Positions 6,272 to 11,964 of a stretch of 11,964 nucleotides of DNA are shown piece after piece. Numbering within the stretch: the stretch's first letter is position 1; every line of letters begins with the position of its first letter. The DNA is from Candidatus Izemoplasma sp. Its GTDB lineage: Bacteria > Bacillota_I > Bacilli_A > Izemoplasmatales > Izemoplasmataceae. Under the pieces are notes generated by a model. The model did no database searches. It saw nothing but the letters and a program-made list of their open reading frames with translations, and was not told the DNA's origin. The stretch covers positions 1 through 11,964 of the forward strand of contig SLFZ01000017.1 in the NCBI GenBank assembly GCA_007123975.1. The letters are read 5' to 3'. Made by a program: the position numbers and the translations under genes.

Positions 6272-7117
6272 TCAATCGGGCTCAAGGATTCGTTCTAGTC
6301 GTTTTTTTAACCAGGCGACAATCGATGCCAAATGAAACCGCACAAGCGTCATCGTGAAAACAACCAACGCCGATGATAAGACCAAATCACTCGGGTAGTG
6401 ATAACCTCCCACGACACGGCCAAAACCAACGGCCGAAAGCCATAATCCGACCGCCAAAGAAATGATGACACGTGTGCGAGGGAGTTCCCTTAACTCTCTG
6501 GCCGCAATGATAAAGATGATCATCATCGCCGCGCTCGTCATATGCCCAGAAGGCATCGACGTAAACTCCTGGCGGTTGTCAAACCACCCTTGTGATTGAA
6601 ACCATGGAACGATGCTCGAGGGGTCTTCGACGTACATAAACCGTTCTCGAACCCAGACGAACTTGATCACGGCGACCAAGAAATAGACGATAAAAAACGT
6701 GACCGCATAAATCGTCGCATACTCTCGGTAGCGCCGGTTGCGATCGGGAAAACTCAAGGCGCTAATCCAGGCCGACGCGACCATCACGATTGTCAGCAAC
6801 GACACGGCAAAGACCGGCGAACTGAAATACGTCCACACCGTGGCCATGAAAAGCACGATCGCAGCGACAATAGCAATCACCAACCCCACGGTAAGCAGTC
6901 GCTTAAATTGGCGCTGCCGGAGCCACACATACTTCAACAAGACTGCCAACGCCAAAAACAATAAAAAATACGCAGGCACATGCCCTGCTTGATGGATAAA
7001 GCGAGCGTAGCCGCTGCTTTCGTGATAAAGCGCTTGGGCAAGGATCACGTCCGTAAACGTAAACACCGCCAGAAGCGTCGCAAAAATCAATGAAAAAACG
7101 ATAAAAACCACTTTCAT
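6272..7117 (-). CDS. PAP2-family membrane phosphatase
   Basis: A 281-aa polytopic protein of the PAP2/acid phosphatase family, which removes phosphate from lipid phosphates or pyrophosphates. The three family motifs are present in the C-terminal half: K152-x6-R159 (KFVWVRER), PSGH (189-192), and R234-x5-H240-x3-D244 (GRVVGGYHYPSD). In the third motif the usual Ser before Arg is Gly. The N-terminal half (about 1-145) adds four or five hydrophobic segments, making the protein longer than a minimal PAP2 enzyme. AAGGTG precedes the ATG at 7117. It lies 58 bases downstream of the exonuclease gene with no clear promoter or terminator between, so co-transcription is likely. A role in undecaprenyl-phosphate or phosphatidylglycerol-phosphate metabolism is possible but unproven. 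It ends in TGA; a 6-bp palindrome over the stop has no T tract. Confidence 0.88.
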   Translation of the reverse strand: MKVVFIVFSLIFATLLAVFTFTDVILAQALYHESSGYARFIHQAGHVPAYFLLFLALAVLLKYVWLRQRQFKRLLTVGLVIAIVAAIVLFMATVWTYFSSPVFAVSLLTIVMVASAWISALSFPDRNRRYREYATIYAVTFFIVYFLVAVIKFVWVRERFMYVEDPSSIVPWFQSQGWFDNRQEFTSMPSGHMTSAAMMIIFIIAARELRELPRTRVIISLAVGLWLSAVGFGRVVGGYHYPSDLVLSSALVVFTMTLVRFHLASIVAWLKKRLERILEPD

Positions 7118-7175
7118 GGAAAATCACCTTTCAAACAATGAACCGCGTATGCCGTTGATGTGTCATGCAGATGAG

Positions 7176-7844
7176 CTATTCATCTCTGTTTAAGAAGTCC
7201 CGTAATCTTCCAACTTGAAAGGTTTGGGGCAGGTATCGTACGTGGTTGAACGTGGGGCCACGAAGCCCGTAGCGGCTGTGGTACCCAATGCAATTGATGT
7301 AGACGTTGACATCGTGCACGGCGTGCATTTTTTCAAGCAACGCAAGCGTTGCGACCGCATCCGCATGCGCTCGGTGCGCACTGACGTTTATTAGGTCAAA
7401 ACGTTCAAGGGCATTTTCCAACCGGTGCGGATAATCGTATAAGTCTTTGTAGGCAGTCATCATATCAAGCACATCGCAATCAAAGCGATAATCCCGCTCA
7501 TGTCTGGCCATTAAAGCGGTCACAAACGAGAGATCAAACTGGAGATTATAGGCGATCACCAAAGGTTTTTCCTCCAGCAGCTCACGCACCGTTTTTGCCA
7601 GCGATTTTTGTGTGACACCGCCATCGCTCATCGTCTGAGTGATGCCGGTGATGTCGGTGATTTCAGGGCTGATGGGGCGGCTGGCTTTCACCAAGACGTT
7701 GACTTCCTTAATGGGCTTGCAGGTGCCATTGCGGTTTTCGCACAGCACAGCACCAAAATCGATGATTTCGTCTTGGTTGTAGTCCAGTCCAGTCGTTTCA
7801 ACATCGAAAACGAGGATTTTATGATACGTGTCGACGGTTTTCAC
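7176..7844 (-). CDS. DEDDh 3'-5' exonuclease (DnaQ/epsilon-like)
   Basis: A 222-aa exonuclease of the DEDDh (DnaQ) superfamily. The metal-binding residues are D14 and E16 (FDVETTG), D104 (NLQFDLSF), H157 and D162 (HRAHAD). The fold ends at about residue 175. The remaining 45 residues are an extra C-terminal piece that I do not recognise. It is a stand-alone enzyme, not the polymerase-fused domain of PolC, so it could act in DNA repair, proofreading support or RNA trimming; the substrate cannot be told from sequence. The start is GTG at 7844 with AAAGGATG about 7 bases upstream. It follows the HEPN-like gene by about 47 bases and precedes the PAP2 gene on the same strand. Confidence 0.88.
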   Translation of the reverse strand: MKTVDTYHKILVFDVETTGLDYNQDEIIDFGAVLCENRNGTCKPIKEVNVLVKASRPISPEITDITGITQTMSDGGVTQKSLAKTVRELLEEKPLVIAYNLQFDLSFVTALMARHERDYRFDCDVLDMMTAYKDLYDYPHRLENALERFDLINVSAHRAHADAVATLALLEKMHAVHDVNVYINCIGYHSRYGLRGPTFNHVRYLPQTFQVGRLRDFLNRDE

Positions 7845-7873
7845 AACATCATCCTTTTTGTCATGTTAGCTTC

Positions 7874-7903
7874 ATTGTAACACATTTATACTCACGGATT
7901 GAA
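7874..7903 (-). promoter_or_regulatory. Possible promoter of the exonuclease gene
   Basis: Minus-strand TACAAT (7879-7874) is a good -10. An 18-base spacer leads to TTCAAT, a weak -35. It lies in the gap between the HEPN-like gene and the exonuclease and would give a short leader. Confidence 0.35.
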
Positions 7904-8284
7904 GCGAGCGATAATCGCATGAATCAAGGCATCGTATGTGGTGAGTATCGCCGTGTGGTTTGTTTTCACATGCCTCATTGCCTTGAGGTTTGCGCCATGC
8001 ACAATACGGTTTCGAAGCAAACGGTACGTGGTCGTCTCATGGGTGCCGAATATGGTGCGGACCGTCTCGGTGGGAATGTTGAAATGCATCAGCGCATTTT
8101 CAAACCCTCGCACGTTGAGCGGTATGCGTGAGGGCACTGGACGGTTTGTGTCTTGGAGGTGTTTGCGTCGAACCGAAACCACCAAGGTTTCGACGAGGAA
8201 AAAGCGCGCAAGAAACGTTTGAATTTCATCGCTTTCAAGCAACGCACGTTTTTCATCGAACCAGTCTTTTTCTAACGGTTTCAT
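7892..8284 (-). CDS. Small HEPN-like protein
   Basis: A 130-aa, mostly helical protein without membrane segments or signal peptide. The segment LLRNRIVHG (89-97) contains R91-N92-x3-H96. R-N/D-x3-H followed by Gly at the end of a helix is the hallmark of HEPN domains, which include RNase toxins and nucleotide-binding regulators. The flanking helices (about 19-42 and 110-127) fit a four-helix HEPN bundle. No partner antitoxin such as an MNT nucleotidyltransferase lies beside it. The downstream neighbour is a DEDDh exonuclease. The ATG at 8284 has an excellent AGGAGG site. The gene begins about 25 bases beyond the terminator of the upstream dehydratase gene and lacks an obvious promoter. The motif is seen directly; the family call is inference and RNase activity is untested. 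Confidence 0.6.
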   Translation of the reverse strand: MKPLEKDWFDEKRALLESDEIQTFLARFFLVETLVVSVRRKHLQDTNRPVPSRIPLNVRGFENALMHFNIPTETVRTIFGTHETTTYRLLRNRIVHGANLKAMRHVKTNHTAILTTYDALIHAIIARFNP

Positions 8285-8308
8285 TGTGTCCTCCTGTACC
8301 CACGGTGA

Positions 8309-8332
8309 TAAAAAAGCGGCCGTGTCGGCCGC
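8309..8332 (-). terminator. Terminator of the dehydratase gene
   Basis: Minus-strand GCGGCCG, loop ACA, CGGCCGC, followed by TTTTTT: a 7-bp all-GC stem 7 bases after the stop codon. The next gene's ribosome site begins about 15 bases further on. Confidence 0.92.
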
Positions 8333-8339
8333 ATTATGG

Positions 8340-10202
8340 TCAAATCGGTTCTTGTGCGTACGATTTGATAATCTCAGCCAGCTGGCGTTTCACATCGTCG
8401 ACATCGAGGTTTTCAAACGACGTGGTCATGTCGTTGAATGTTTTCTCATCAAAGGGCGCATCGCCCTGTGTTGCGGCGTGTTCGATGAAGATTTTGCGGT
8501 TTGGGGTCTTGATGTTGTTGTCGACATCCACCAAAAGCTCTTCGAACAGTTTTTCACCGGGACGAAGTCCTGTGTACACGATGTCGATGTCTTTGTATGG
8601 TCGATACCCCGCAAGCCGGATCATCTTTTCTGCTAGCGCTTTAATTTTGACGGGTTCGCCCATGTCAAGGACGAATATTTCGCCCCCCTTAGCGTATGTC
8701 GCCGACTGCAATATCAACGATACCGATTCAGGGATGGTCATGAAGAAACGTGTGATTTCCGGATGCGTGACCGAGACCGGTCCGCCTTCCTCAATCTGTT
8801 TTTTAAAAAGCGGGATGACGCTGCCGTTGGATCCGAGGACGTTGCCAAAGCGGACGGCTGCGTACTTGGTGGTGTCGCTTACGCTGGCAAAATGTTGTGT
8901 AATCAGTTCGGCATACCGTTTTGTCGCGCCCATGACGTTGGTCGGTCGAACGGCTTTGTCACTTGACACAAGAACGAAATTCGAGGCGCTGTGTTGTTGT
9001 GCAAGTTTCGCGGCGTAGTAGGTGCCAAGCACGTTTGTGCGAATCGCTTCGTGTGGGCTGCATTCCATCAGTGGAACGTGTTTGTAGGCTGCCGCATGGA
9101 AAACGATGTCGGGTTTGTACTTTTTGTAGACGGCTTCAAGCCGTGCTTCGTTGTAGACGCTGCCAATGACAACCTCGAGGCAGCCTTTGCGTTTTTGGCG
9201 GTGGCATCGCCGTTCGATTTCCTGTTGAACATCGTACGCGTTGTTTTCGTATATGTCGAAAATAATCAGTTTTTTCGGTTTGAGCTCAACGACCTGGCGT
9301 GAAAGCTCGCTGCCGATCGATCCGCCACCGCCGGTCACGAGAACGGTTTTTCCCTTGATAAGATTGACGATGTCTTTGTTGTCGAGTTTGATGACGTCAC
9401 GGTTCATCAAATCTTCGACTTTTACATCGATAATTTTTGAAGCGCCGTTTTTCCGGACCTCTTCCATCAGCGGAAGCCGTTTAATCCGAACGTGTTTTTC
9501 GTTCAGTATGCGGAGCATGTCCTGAAGCTTCTTAAAATTGATGTTTTTAATGGCGATGATGACTTCTTCGATGCGGTATTCGTCGATGTAATTAGGCACC
9601 TCGCTAATCGGTCCGAGGATGCGGACGCCACTGAGACGGTTGCCGATTTTATCGAAGTCATCGTCAACGAATGCAACGGGAATGTTGGGCATGTTTTTGT
9701 TCCGATAAATTTCCTTGAGAACCATCTCTCCGCCGTCACCGGCGCCGATGATTAGGGTGCGAACGCCGAGCGCTTGACGCCAGTCCATGTTGGTTCGTAA
9801 AAAGTTGATTGCACGTTTTAAAATTCGCGGAACGGTGAGGAAAAACATCTCGAGGGATGCGATGAACACAAACGCCACCCAACTGACAAACTCGATGCGG
9901 GTAATGAAGAAAAACAGGCCGAGGACAAAGTTGGATATGATGACCGCGAGAAATATCCGAAAAACATCTTCAAACCCGAAATGGTCAAGCAGCATTCGGT
10001 ATAGTCCAAACGCGACGAAAAAGATTATTTTCAGCACGATGATGATCGGTAAGATCATCGCGATGCTTCGGTAGTCGATGGTGATGTCAAGCACATGAAA
10101 AACGAGCACCGTCGCACCGTAGGCCACGGCGATAGAAAACGCATCCAACAACATAAACTGGAATGCGCGCATCCATTTCTTCATGCGAAGCGATTTTGTC
10201 AT
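8340..10202 (-). CDS. Membrane-bound UDP-GlcNAc 4,6-dehydratase (PglF/WbpM/CapD family)
   Basis: This 620-aa protein starts with four hydrophobic helices (about 15-38, 47-68, 82-100 and 106-124). A first Rossmann-like domain follows, with LIIGAGDGG (150-158). The catalytic extended-SDR domain begins at VLVTGGGGSIGSE (287-299). The active-site segment SSDKAVRPTNVMGATKR (413-429) has Met424 in place of the usual SDR tyrosine, with D415, K416 and K428; this arrangement is known from PglF and WbpM. The enzyme class converts UDP-GlcNAc to UDP-4-keto-6-deoxy-HexNAc, the first step to diacetylated or 6-deoxy amino sugars. The D415/K416/M424 spacing equals PglF D396/K397/M405, suggesting retention of C5 configuration; that is inference. 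The ATG at 10202 has AAGGAGGGG upstream. It is a single-gene transcript with a structured leader, divergent from cpsC. Confidence 0.93.
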   Translation of the reverse strand: MTKSLRMKKWMRAFQFMLLDAFSIAVAYGATVLVFHVLDITIDYRSIAMILPIIIVLKIIFFVAFGLYRMLLDHFGFEDVFRIFLAVIISNFVLGLFFFITRIEFVSWVAFVFIASLEMFFLTVPRILKRAINFLRTNMDWRQALGVRTLIIGAGDGGEMVLKEIYRNKNMPNIPVAFVDDDFDKIGNRLSGVRILGPISEVPNYIDEYRIEEVIIAIKNINFKKLQDMLRILNEKHVRIKRLPLMEEVRKNGASKIIDVKVEDLMNRDVIKLDNKDIVNLIKGKTVLVTGGGGSIGSELSRQVVELKPKKLIIFDIYENNAYDVQQEIERRCHRQKRKGCLEVVIGSVYNEARLEAVYKKYKPDIVFHAAAYKHVPLMECSPHEAIRTNVLGTYYAAKLAQQHSASNFVLVSSDKAVRPTNVMGATKRYAELITQHFASVSDTTKYAAVRFGNVLGSNGSVIPLFKKQIEEGGPVSVTHPEITRFFMTIPESVSLILQSATYAKGGEIFVLDMGEPVKIKALAEKMIRLAGYRPYKDIDIVYTGLRPGEKLFEELLVDVDNNIKTPNRKIFIEHAATQGDAPFDEKTFNDMTTSFENLDVDDVKRQLAEIIKSYAQEPI

Positions 10203-10232
10203 AAAGCCCCTCCTTGCCGTTCACACAAGAAA

Positions 10233-10291
10233 ACGCAAGCCGGCTCGGTTTCACCGCCATGCGTCGGGATTCACGAAGCTCCCCATCCCGA
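10233..10291 (-). other. Structured leader of the dehydratase gene
   Basis: The predicted leader (about 10311 to 10203, some 109 bases) contains two adjacent hairpins. One pairs TCGGGAT with ATCCCGA (10264-10270 with 10285-10291, 14-base loop). The other pairs ACGCA with TGCGT (10233-10237 with 10260-10264) and encloses an inner GGC/GCC plus GGT/ACC stem. A repeated GGGAT on the transcript gives the ATCCC arm two alternative partners. The second hairpin is followed by GTTTTCTTG, a weak U tract. It may be a regulatory leader, but I do not match it to any riboswitch class. Confidence 0.45.
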
Positions 10292-10317
10292 TATCCCTTA
10301 TTGTCTTGTTTGACGTC

Positions 10318-10346
10318 ATTATACCATAAGCAGACAAAATTGAGAA
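10318..10346 (-). promoter_or_regulatory. Promoter of the dehydratase gene
   Basis: Minus-strand TTCTCA (10346-10341), a 17-base spacer and TATAAT (10323-10318), with an upstream TGG making an extended -10. A perfect palindrome TGACGTCA (10311-10318) overlaps the last base of the -10 and the start region and could be a protein-binding site. Confidence 0.65.
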
Positions 10347-10362
10347 AAAAACTCCTTTGGCG

Positions 10363-10390
10363 TTGACATCCAGAAAAATTATAGTACACT
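10363..10390 (+). promoter_or_regulatory. Upstream promoter P1 of cpsCD
   Basis: A perfect TTGACA (10363-10368), a 16-base spacer and TACACT (10385-10390). Its -35 is 16 bases from the -35 of the divergent dehydratase promoter. A short inverted repeat CACTG/CAGTG (10387-10404) overlaps the -10 and start region and could be an operator. Confidence 0.55.
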
Positions 10391-10424
10391 GTTGCTAGTC
10401 AGTGGATGCGTTTTCGCCATAGTA

Positions 10425-10433
10425 TGCTATAAT
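10425..10433 (+). promoter_or_regulatory. Downstream promoter P2 of cpsCD (extended -10)
   Basis: TGCTATAAT (10425-10433), identical to the pcm extended -10, without a recognisable -35. The start would be near 10440. The rest of the 10203-10491 intergenic region is covered by these promoters and the dehydratase leader; no gene was seen in it. Confidence 0.6.
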
Positions 10434-10479
10434 AATTTTAAGGTGTTTTTTTTACTGAAAAAACGCTATTTACGGGATT

Positions 10480-10484
10480 AGGAG
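10480..10484 (+). promoter_or_regulatory. Ribosome binding site fixing the cpsC start
   Basis: AGGAG lies 7 bases before the ATG at 10492. A longer reading from the GTG at 10486 would leave only one base between site and start, so the ATG is preferred. Confidence 0.8.
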
Positions 10485-10491
10485 TGTGACA

Positions 10492-11205
10492 ATGGACAAC
10501 AACCAGCATTACGAACAAGAGCTTGACCTCAGTCAGCTGATACGAATTTTGCTGAACCGCTGGTATCTCATCGTGGTTGCTGTCGTCGTCATCGGTGGTT
10601 TGGCAACGATTTTTGCCGCCACACGCGACGACTACTACGAAGCATCACGAACTTATGCCATTCAAATTGAGGCTGGCGAAGGTTCAACGATCACAGACGC
10701 CGTGCGTCTGGTCAACACGTACATCAGTTTCTCCACAAGCGAAATCGTCATGGATCGCTTGGTCGACACATTAAATCAGCATCCTGATGCTGAAATAACC
10801 TATAACGCGCAAATGCTTCGGCGCATGATTTCGGTTCGTGAAAGCGGCGCCCAATCCATCGCCATCACCATTACGGTGACCTCTGGAAACCCGGAGGAAG
10901 CCGCGTTGATTGCCAATGAACTATTCAACTCGATTGACGAACTGATTCGCACCGAAATGCAAAACCTCCAAGACATCGACAGTTGGGGCAACGCAAAGGT
11001 CCCCGGCATCCCCAGCGGACCAAACCGACCGCTTTATGTTGTTGTCGGCATTTTGCTTGGCGGCATGGTGGGCGTGCTTGGCGTCTTTCTGATTGAGTTC
11101 TTCGACAAGACCATCAAATCAACCACCGACATCGAAAACAAACTGAACCTTCGGGTGCTCGGCATCATTCCCGATTACGAGATGGAAGAGGAGGTGCCTG
11201 AATAA
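10492..11205 (+). CDS. cpsC: Polysaccharide co-polymerase / tyrosine-kinase modulator (Wzz family)
   Basis: This 237-aa Wzz/CpsC-type membrane protein controls polysaccharide chain length and activates the partner kinase. It has the usual plan: a short cytoplasmic N terminus with LDLSQLIRILLNRW (11-24), first membrane helix (about 25-43), an extracellular helical domain (about 45-180), the proline-rich PSGPNRP (174-180) before the second helix (about 181-202), and a short cytoplasmic tail. In this family that tail contacts and stimulates the separate CpsD kinase. The extracellular part is short, as in Gram-positive CpsC/EpsA/CapA proteins. Its stop overlaps the next start by one base (TAATG), showing translational coupling with cpsD. 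Confidence 0.9.
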   Translation: MDNNQHYEQELDLSQLIRILLNRWYLIVVAVVVIGGLATIFAATRDDYYEASRTYAIQIEAGEGSTITDAVRLVNTYISFSTSEIVMDRLVDTLNQHPDAEITYNAQMLRRMISVRESGAQSIAITITVTSGNPEEAALIANELFNSIDELIRTEMQNLQDIDSWGNAKVPGIPSGPNRPLYVVVGILLGGMVGVLGVFLIEFFDKTIKSTTDIENKLNLRVLGIIPDYEMEEEVPE

Positions 11206-11918
11206 TGTTTCCGATGCGAAATAACAACGCGAAAAATCATCAATACCATATCATCTCCTTAAACGACCCCAGCAGCGCCATCACCGAACAATACCGAAAG
11301 CTCCGGACAAACATCGACTACTCCACCTTCAACAAAGAACTGAAAGTCATGAATGTCACCAGCGCGTTCGCCGGTGAAGGTAAAACGGTAACGGCGTTAA
11401 ACTTGGCATCCGTTTACAGCCAAGCCGGACAAAAAACCCTCATCATCGACATGGATTTGCGGAAACCGAAAGTTCACCGTGGATTCAACCTCTCGAACTC
11501 GAAAGGGCTTACCGACATCATCACCAAAGACAAAGAAAAAGGCACGATTATCCAGAAAATTACCGACACGCTGCACGTCTTAAGCACTGGTGAAAAGATG
11601 CCCTTCCCATCCGAGTTTCTGATGAGCAAGAAACTCAAGAGCCTCATCACCGAACTCAAGCAACAATACGATCGCGTCATCATCGACTGCCCGCCGATGA
11701 CCGCCGTCACCGATGCATCGATTATTTCCAAGTTGACCGATGGCACCATCGTCATTATCGCTTCTCGGAAAACCCCTGTGGAGGTCGCCAAAACGATCAT
11801 GAAAAACCTTCAAGAAAACGGGGCGAACATCATTGGAACGGTCTTAACGCGCGTTCGCCGAAAAGACCAAAAATACATCTCCGGCTACTACTACAGCGAC
11901 TATAGCGACGACAACTAA
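11205..11918 (+). CDS. cpsD: Bacterial tyrosine kinase (BY-kinase)
   Basis: A 237-aa cytoplasmic BY-kinase of the CpsD/EpsB/CapB type. Motifs are the oligomerisation sequence E28-x2-R31-x2-R34 (EQYRKLRTN), Walker A SAFAGEGKT (53-61), Walker A' LIIDMDLRKP (79-88) and Walker B VIIDCPP (158-164). The C terminus YISGYYYSDYSDDN has five tyrosines (224, 228, 229, 230, 233), the expected autophosphorylation cluster. Such kinases cycle between a phosphorylated and an octameric state to regulate polysaccharide export, and in other bacteria phosphorylate sugar-nucleotide enzymes. The ATG at 11205 overlaps the cpsC stop, with GGAGGTG about 9 bases upstream. A terminator follows 12 bases after the stop, so cpsC-cpsD is a two-gene unit. 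No CpsB-type phosphatase lies within the window. Confidence 0.93.
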   Translation: MFPMRNNNAKNHQYHIISLNDPSSAITEQYRKLRTNIDYSTFNKELKVMNVTSAFAGEGKTVTALNLASVYSQAGQKTLIIDMDLRKPKVHRGFNLSNSKGLTDIITKDKEKGTIIQKITDTLHVLSTGEKMPFPSEFLMSKKLKSLITELKQQYDRVIIDCPPMTAVTDASIISKLTDGTIVIIASRKTPVEVAKTIMKNLQENGANIIGTVLTRVRRKDQKYISGYYYSDYSDDN

Positions 11919-11930
11919 TTCCAACCATCA

Positions 11931-11959
11931 AAAACGCCCAAGATTCTGGGCGTTTTTTT
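11931..11959 (+). terminator. Terminator of cpsCD
   Basis: AAAACGCCCA (11931-11940), loop AGATTC, TGGGCGTTTT (11947-11956), with the T run continuing to 11959. The A-rich 5' arm means it could also stop transcription arriving from the right. Confidence 0.9.
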
Positions 11960-11964
11960 CTTGC

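Noticed and set aside
6262..6280. Hairpin CGATTG-TT-CAATCG at the end of the PAP2 gene as a terminator
   Set aside because: The stem is 6 bp, overlaps the stop codon, and has no T tract after it in the gene's direction.
5200..8245. Recurring TTCAAGCAAC string (near 5200, 5622, 7333 and 8235)
   Set aside because: Each copy is the antisense of in-frame Leu-Leu-Glu or similar codons (TTGCTTGAA) inside coding regions. This is codon-use coincidence, not a dispersed repeat or uptake sequence.
6272..8342. Mycoplasma-type code with TGA read as Trp
   Set aside because: Three genes (PAP2, HEPN-like, dehydratase) end naturally at TGA with family-typical lengths where a family is known, and the tryptophans checked use TGG.
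8128..9018. A 296-codon plus-strand open frame opposite the dehydratase and HEPN-like genes
   Set aside because: It lies wholly antisense to two well-supported genes, has no ribosome site, and its translation (Ser/Arg/Cys-rich, low complexity) looks like no protein family. Several similar long shadow frames occur opposite eam, katA and galU.
10203..10317. Cyclic-di-GMP (GEMM) riboswitch in the dehydratase leader
   Set aside because: Only the short GACGCA string resembles the GEMM core; the conserved GCAAAGCC and tetraloop-receptor parts are missing. It is kept only as an unclassified structured leader.
1..11964. CRISPR arrays, tRNA or rRNA genes, IS elements, toxin-antitoxin pairs with recognisable antitoxin
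   Set aside because: No spaced direct repeats, no cloverleaf or TTCGANNC-type cores in the intergenic regions, and no transposase or integrase reading frame were seen.

Overview
The window looks like a chromosomal piece of a Bacillota-type (Gram-positive lineage) bacterium with near 50% GC by eye. The evidence is strong AGGAGG-type ribosome sites, TTGACA/TATAAT promoters (some extended -10), U-tailed hairpin terminators after nearly every unit, GTG and TTG starts, and a split CpsC/CpsD polysaccharide co-polymerase and tyrosine-kinase pair. Trp is read from TGG, and TGA, TAA and TAG all end genes, which fits the standard code. I cannot name the genus. No rRNA, tRNA, CRISPR, IS element or prophage was seen.

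Layout. (a) 1-2126: a divergent promoter pair at the left edge, then two plus-strand genes, each with its own promoter and terminator. The first is a radical-SAM aminomutase whose substrate-pocket residues match glutamate 2,3-aminomutase rather than lysine 2,3-aminomutase. The second is protein-L-isoaspartate methyltransferase (pcm). (b) 2127-4122: a minus-strand unit of a haem catalase followed after one base by a DUF454/YbaN membrane protein. It is driven by a near-consensus promoter with a 15-bp inverted repeat in the leader. (c) 4158-6189, minus strand: a PH-domain membrane protein, galU, and a 77-aa membrane protein, separated by terminators. (d) 6272-8332, minus strand: a PAP2 phosphatase, a DEDDh exonuclease and a small protein with an RNRIVH motif typical of HEPN domains. 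(e) 8340-11959: a polysaccharide locus. A membrane-bound UDP-GlcNAc 4,6-dehydratase (PglF/WbpM/CapD type, minus) is divergent from a cpsC-cpsD pair (plus) across a 289-bp intergenic region with promoters in both directions and a structured dehydratase leader. cpsD is followed at once by a terminator.

How the genes work together. GalU (UDP-glucose), the dehydratase (UDP-4-keto-6-deoxy sugar), possibly the PAP2 enzyme (lipid-carrier phosphate recycling) and CpsC/CpsD (chain-length and kinase control) fit cell-surface polysaccharide production. Aminomutase (beta-glutamate, an osmolyte in other organisms), Pcm (repair of aged proteins) and catalase suggest stress adaptation; that link is inference. 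Most genes are recognisable families. The points most worth a second look are the aminomutase specificity, the HEPN-like protein, the terminators placed directly in front of galU and the HEPN gene, and the two structured leaders. I did not find a clearly new multi-gene system.
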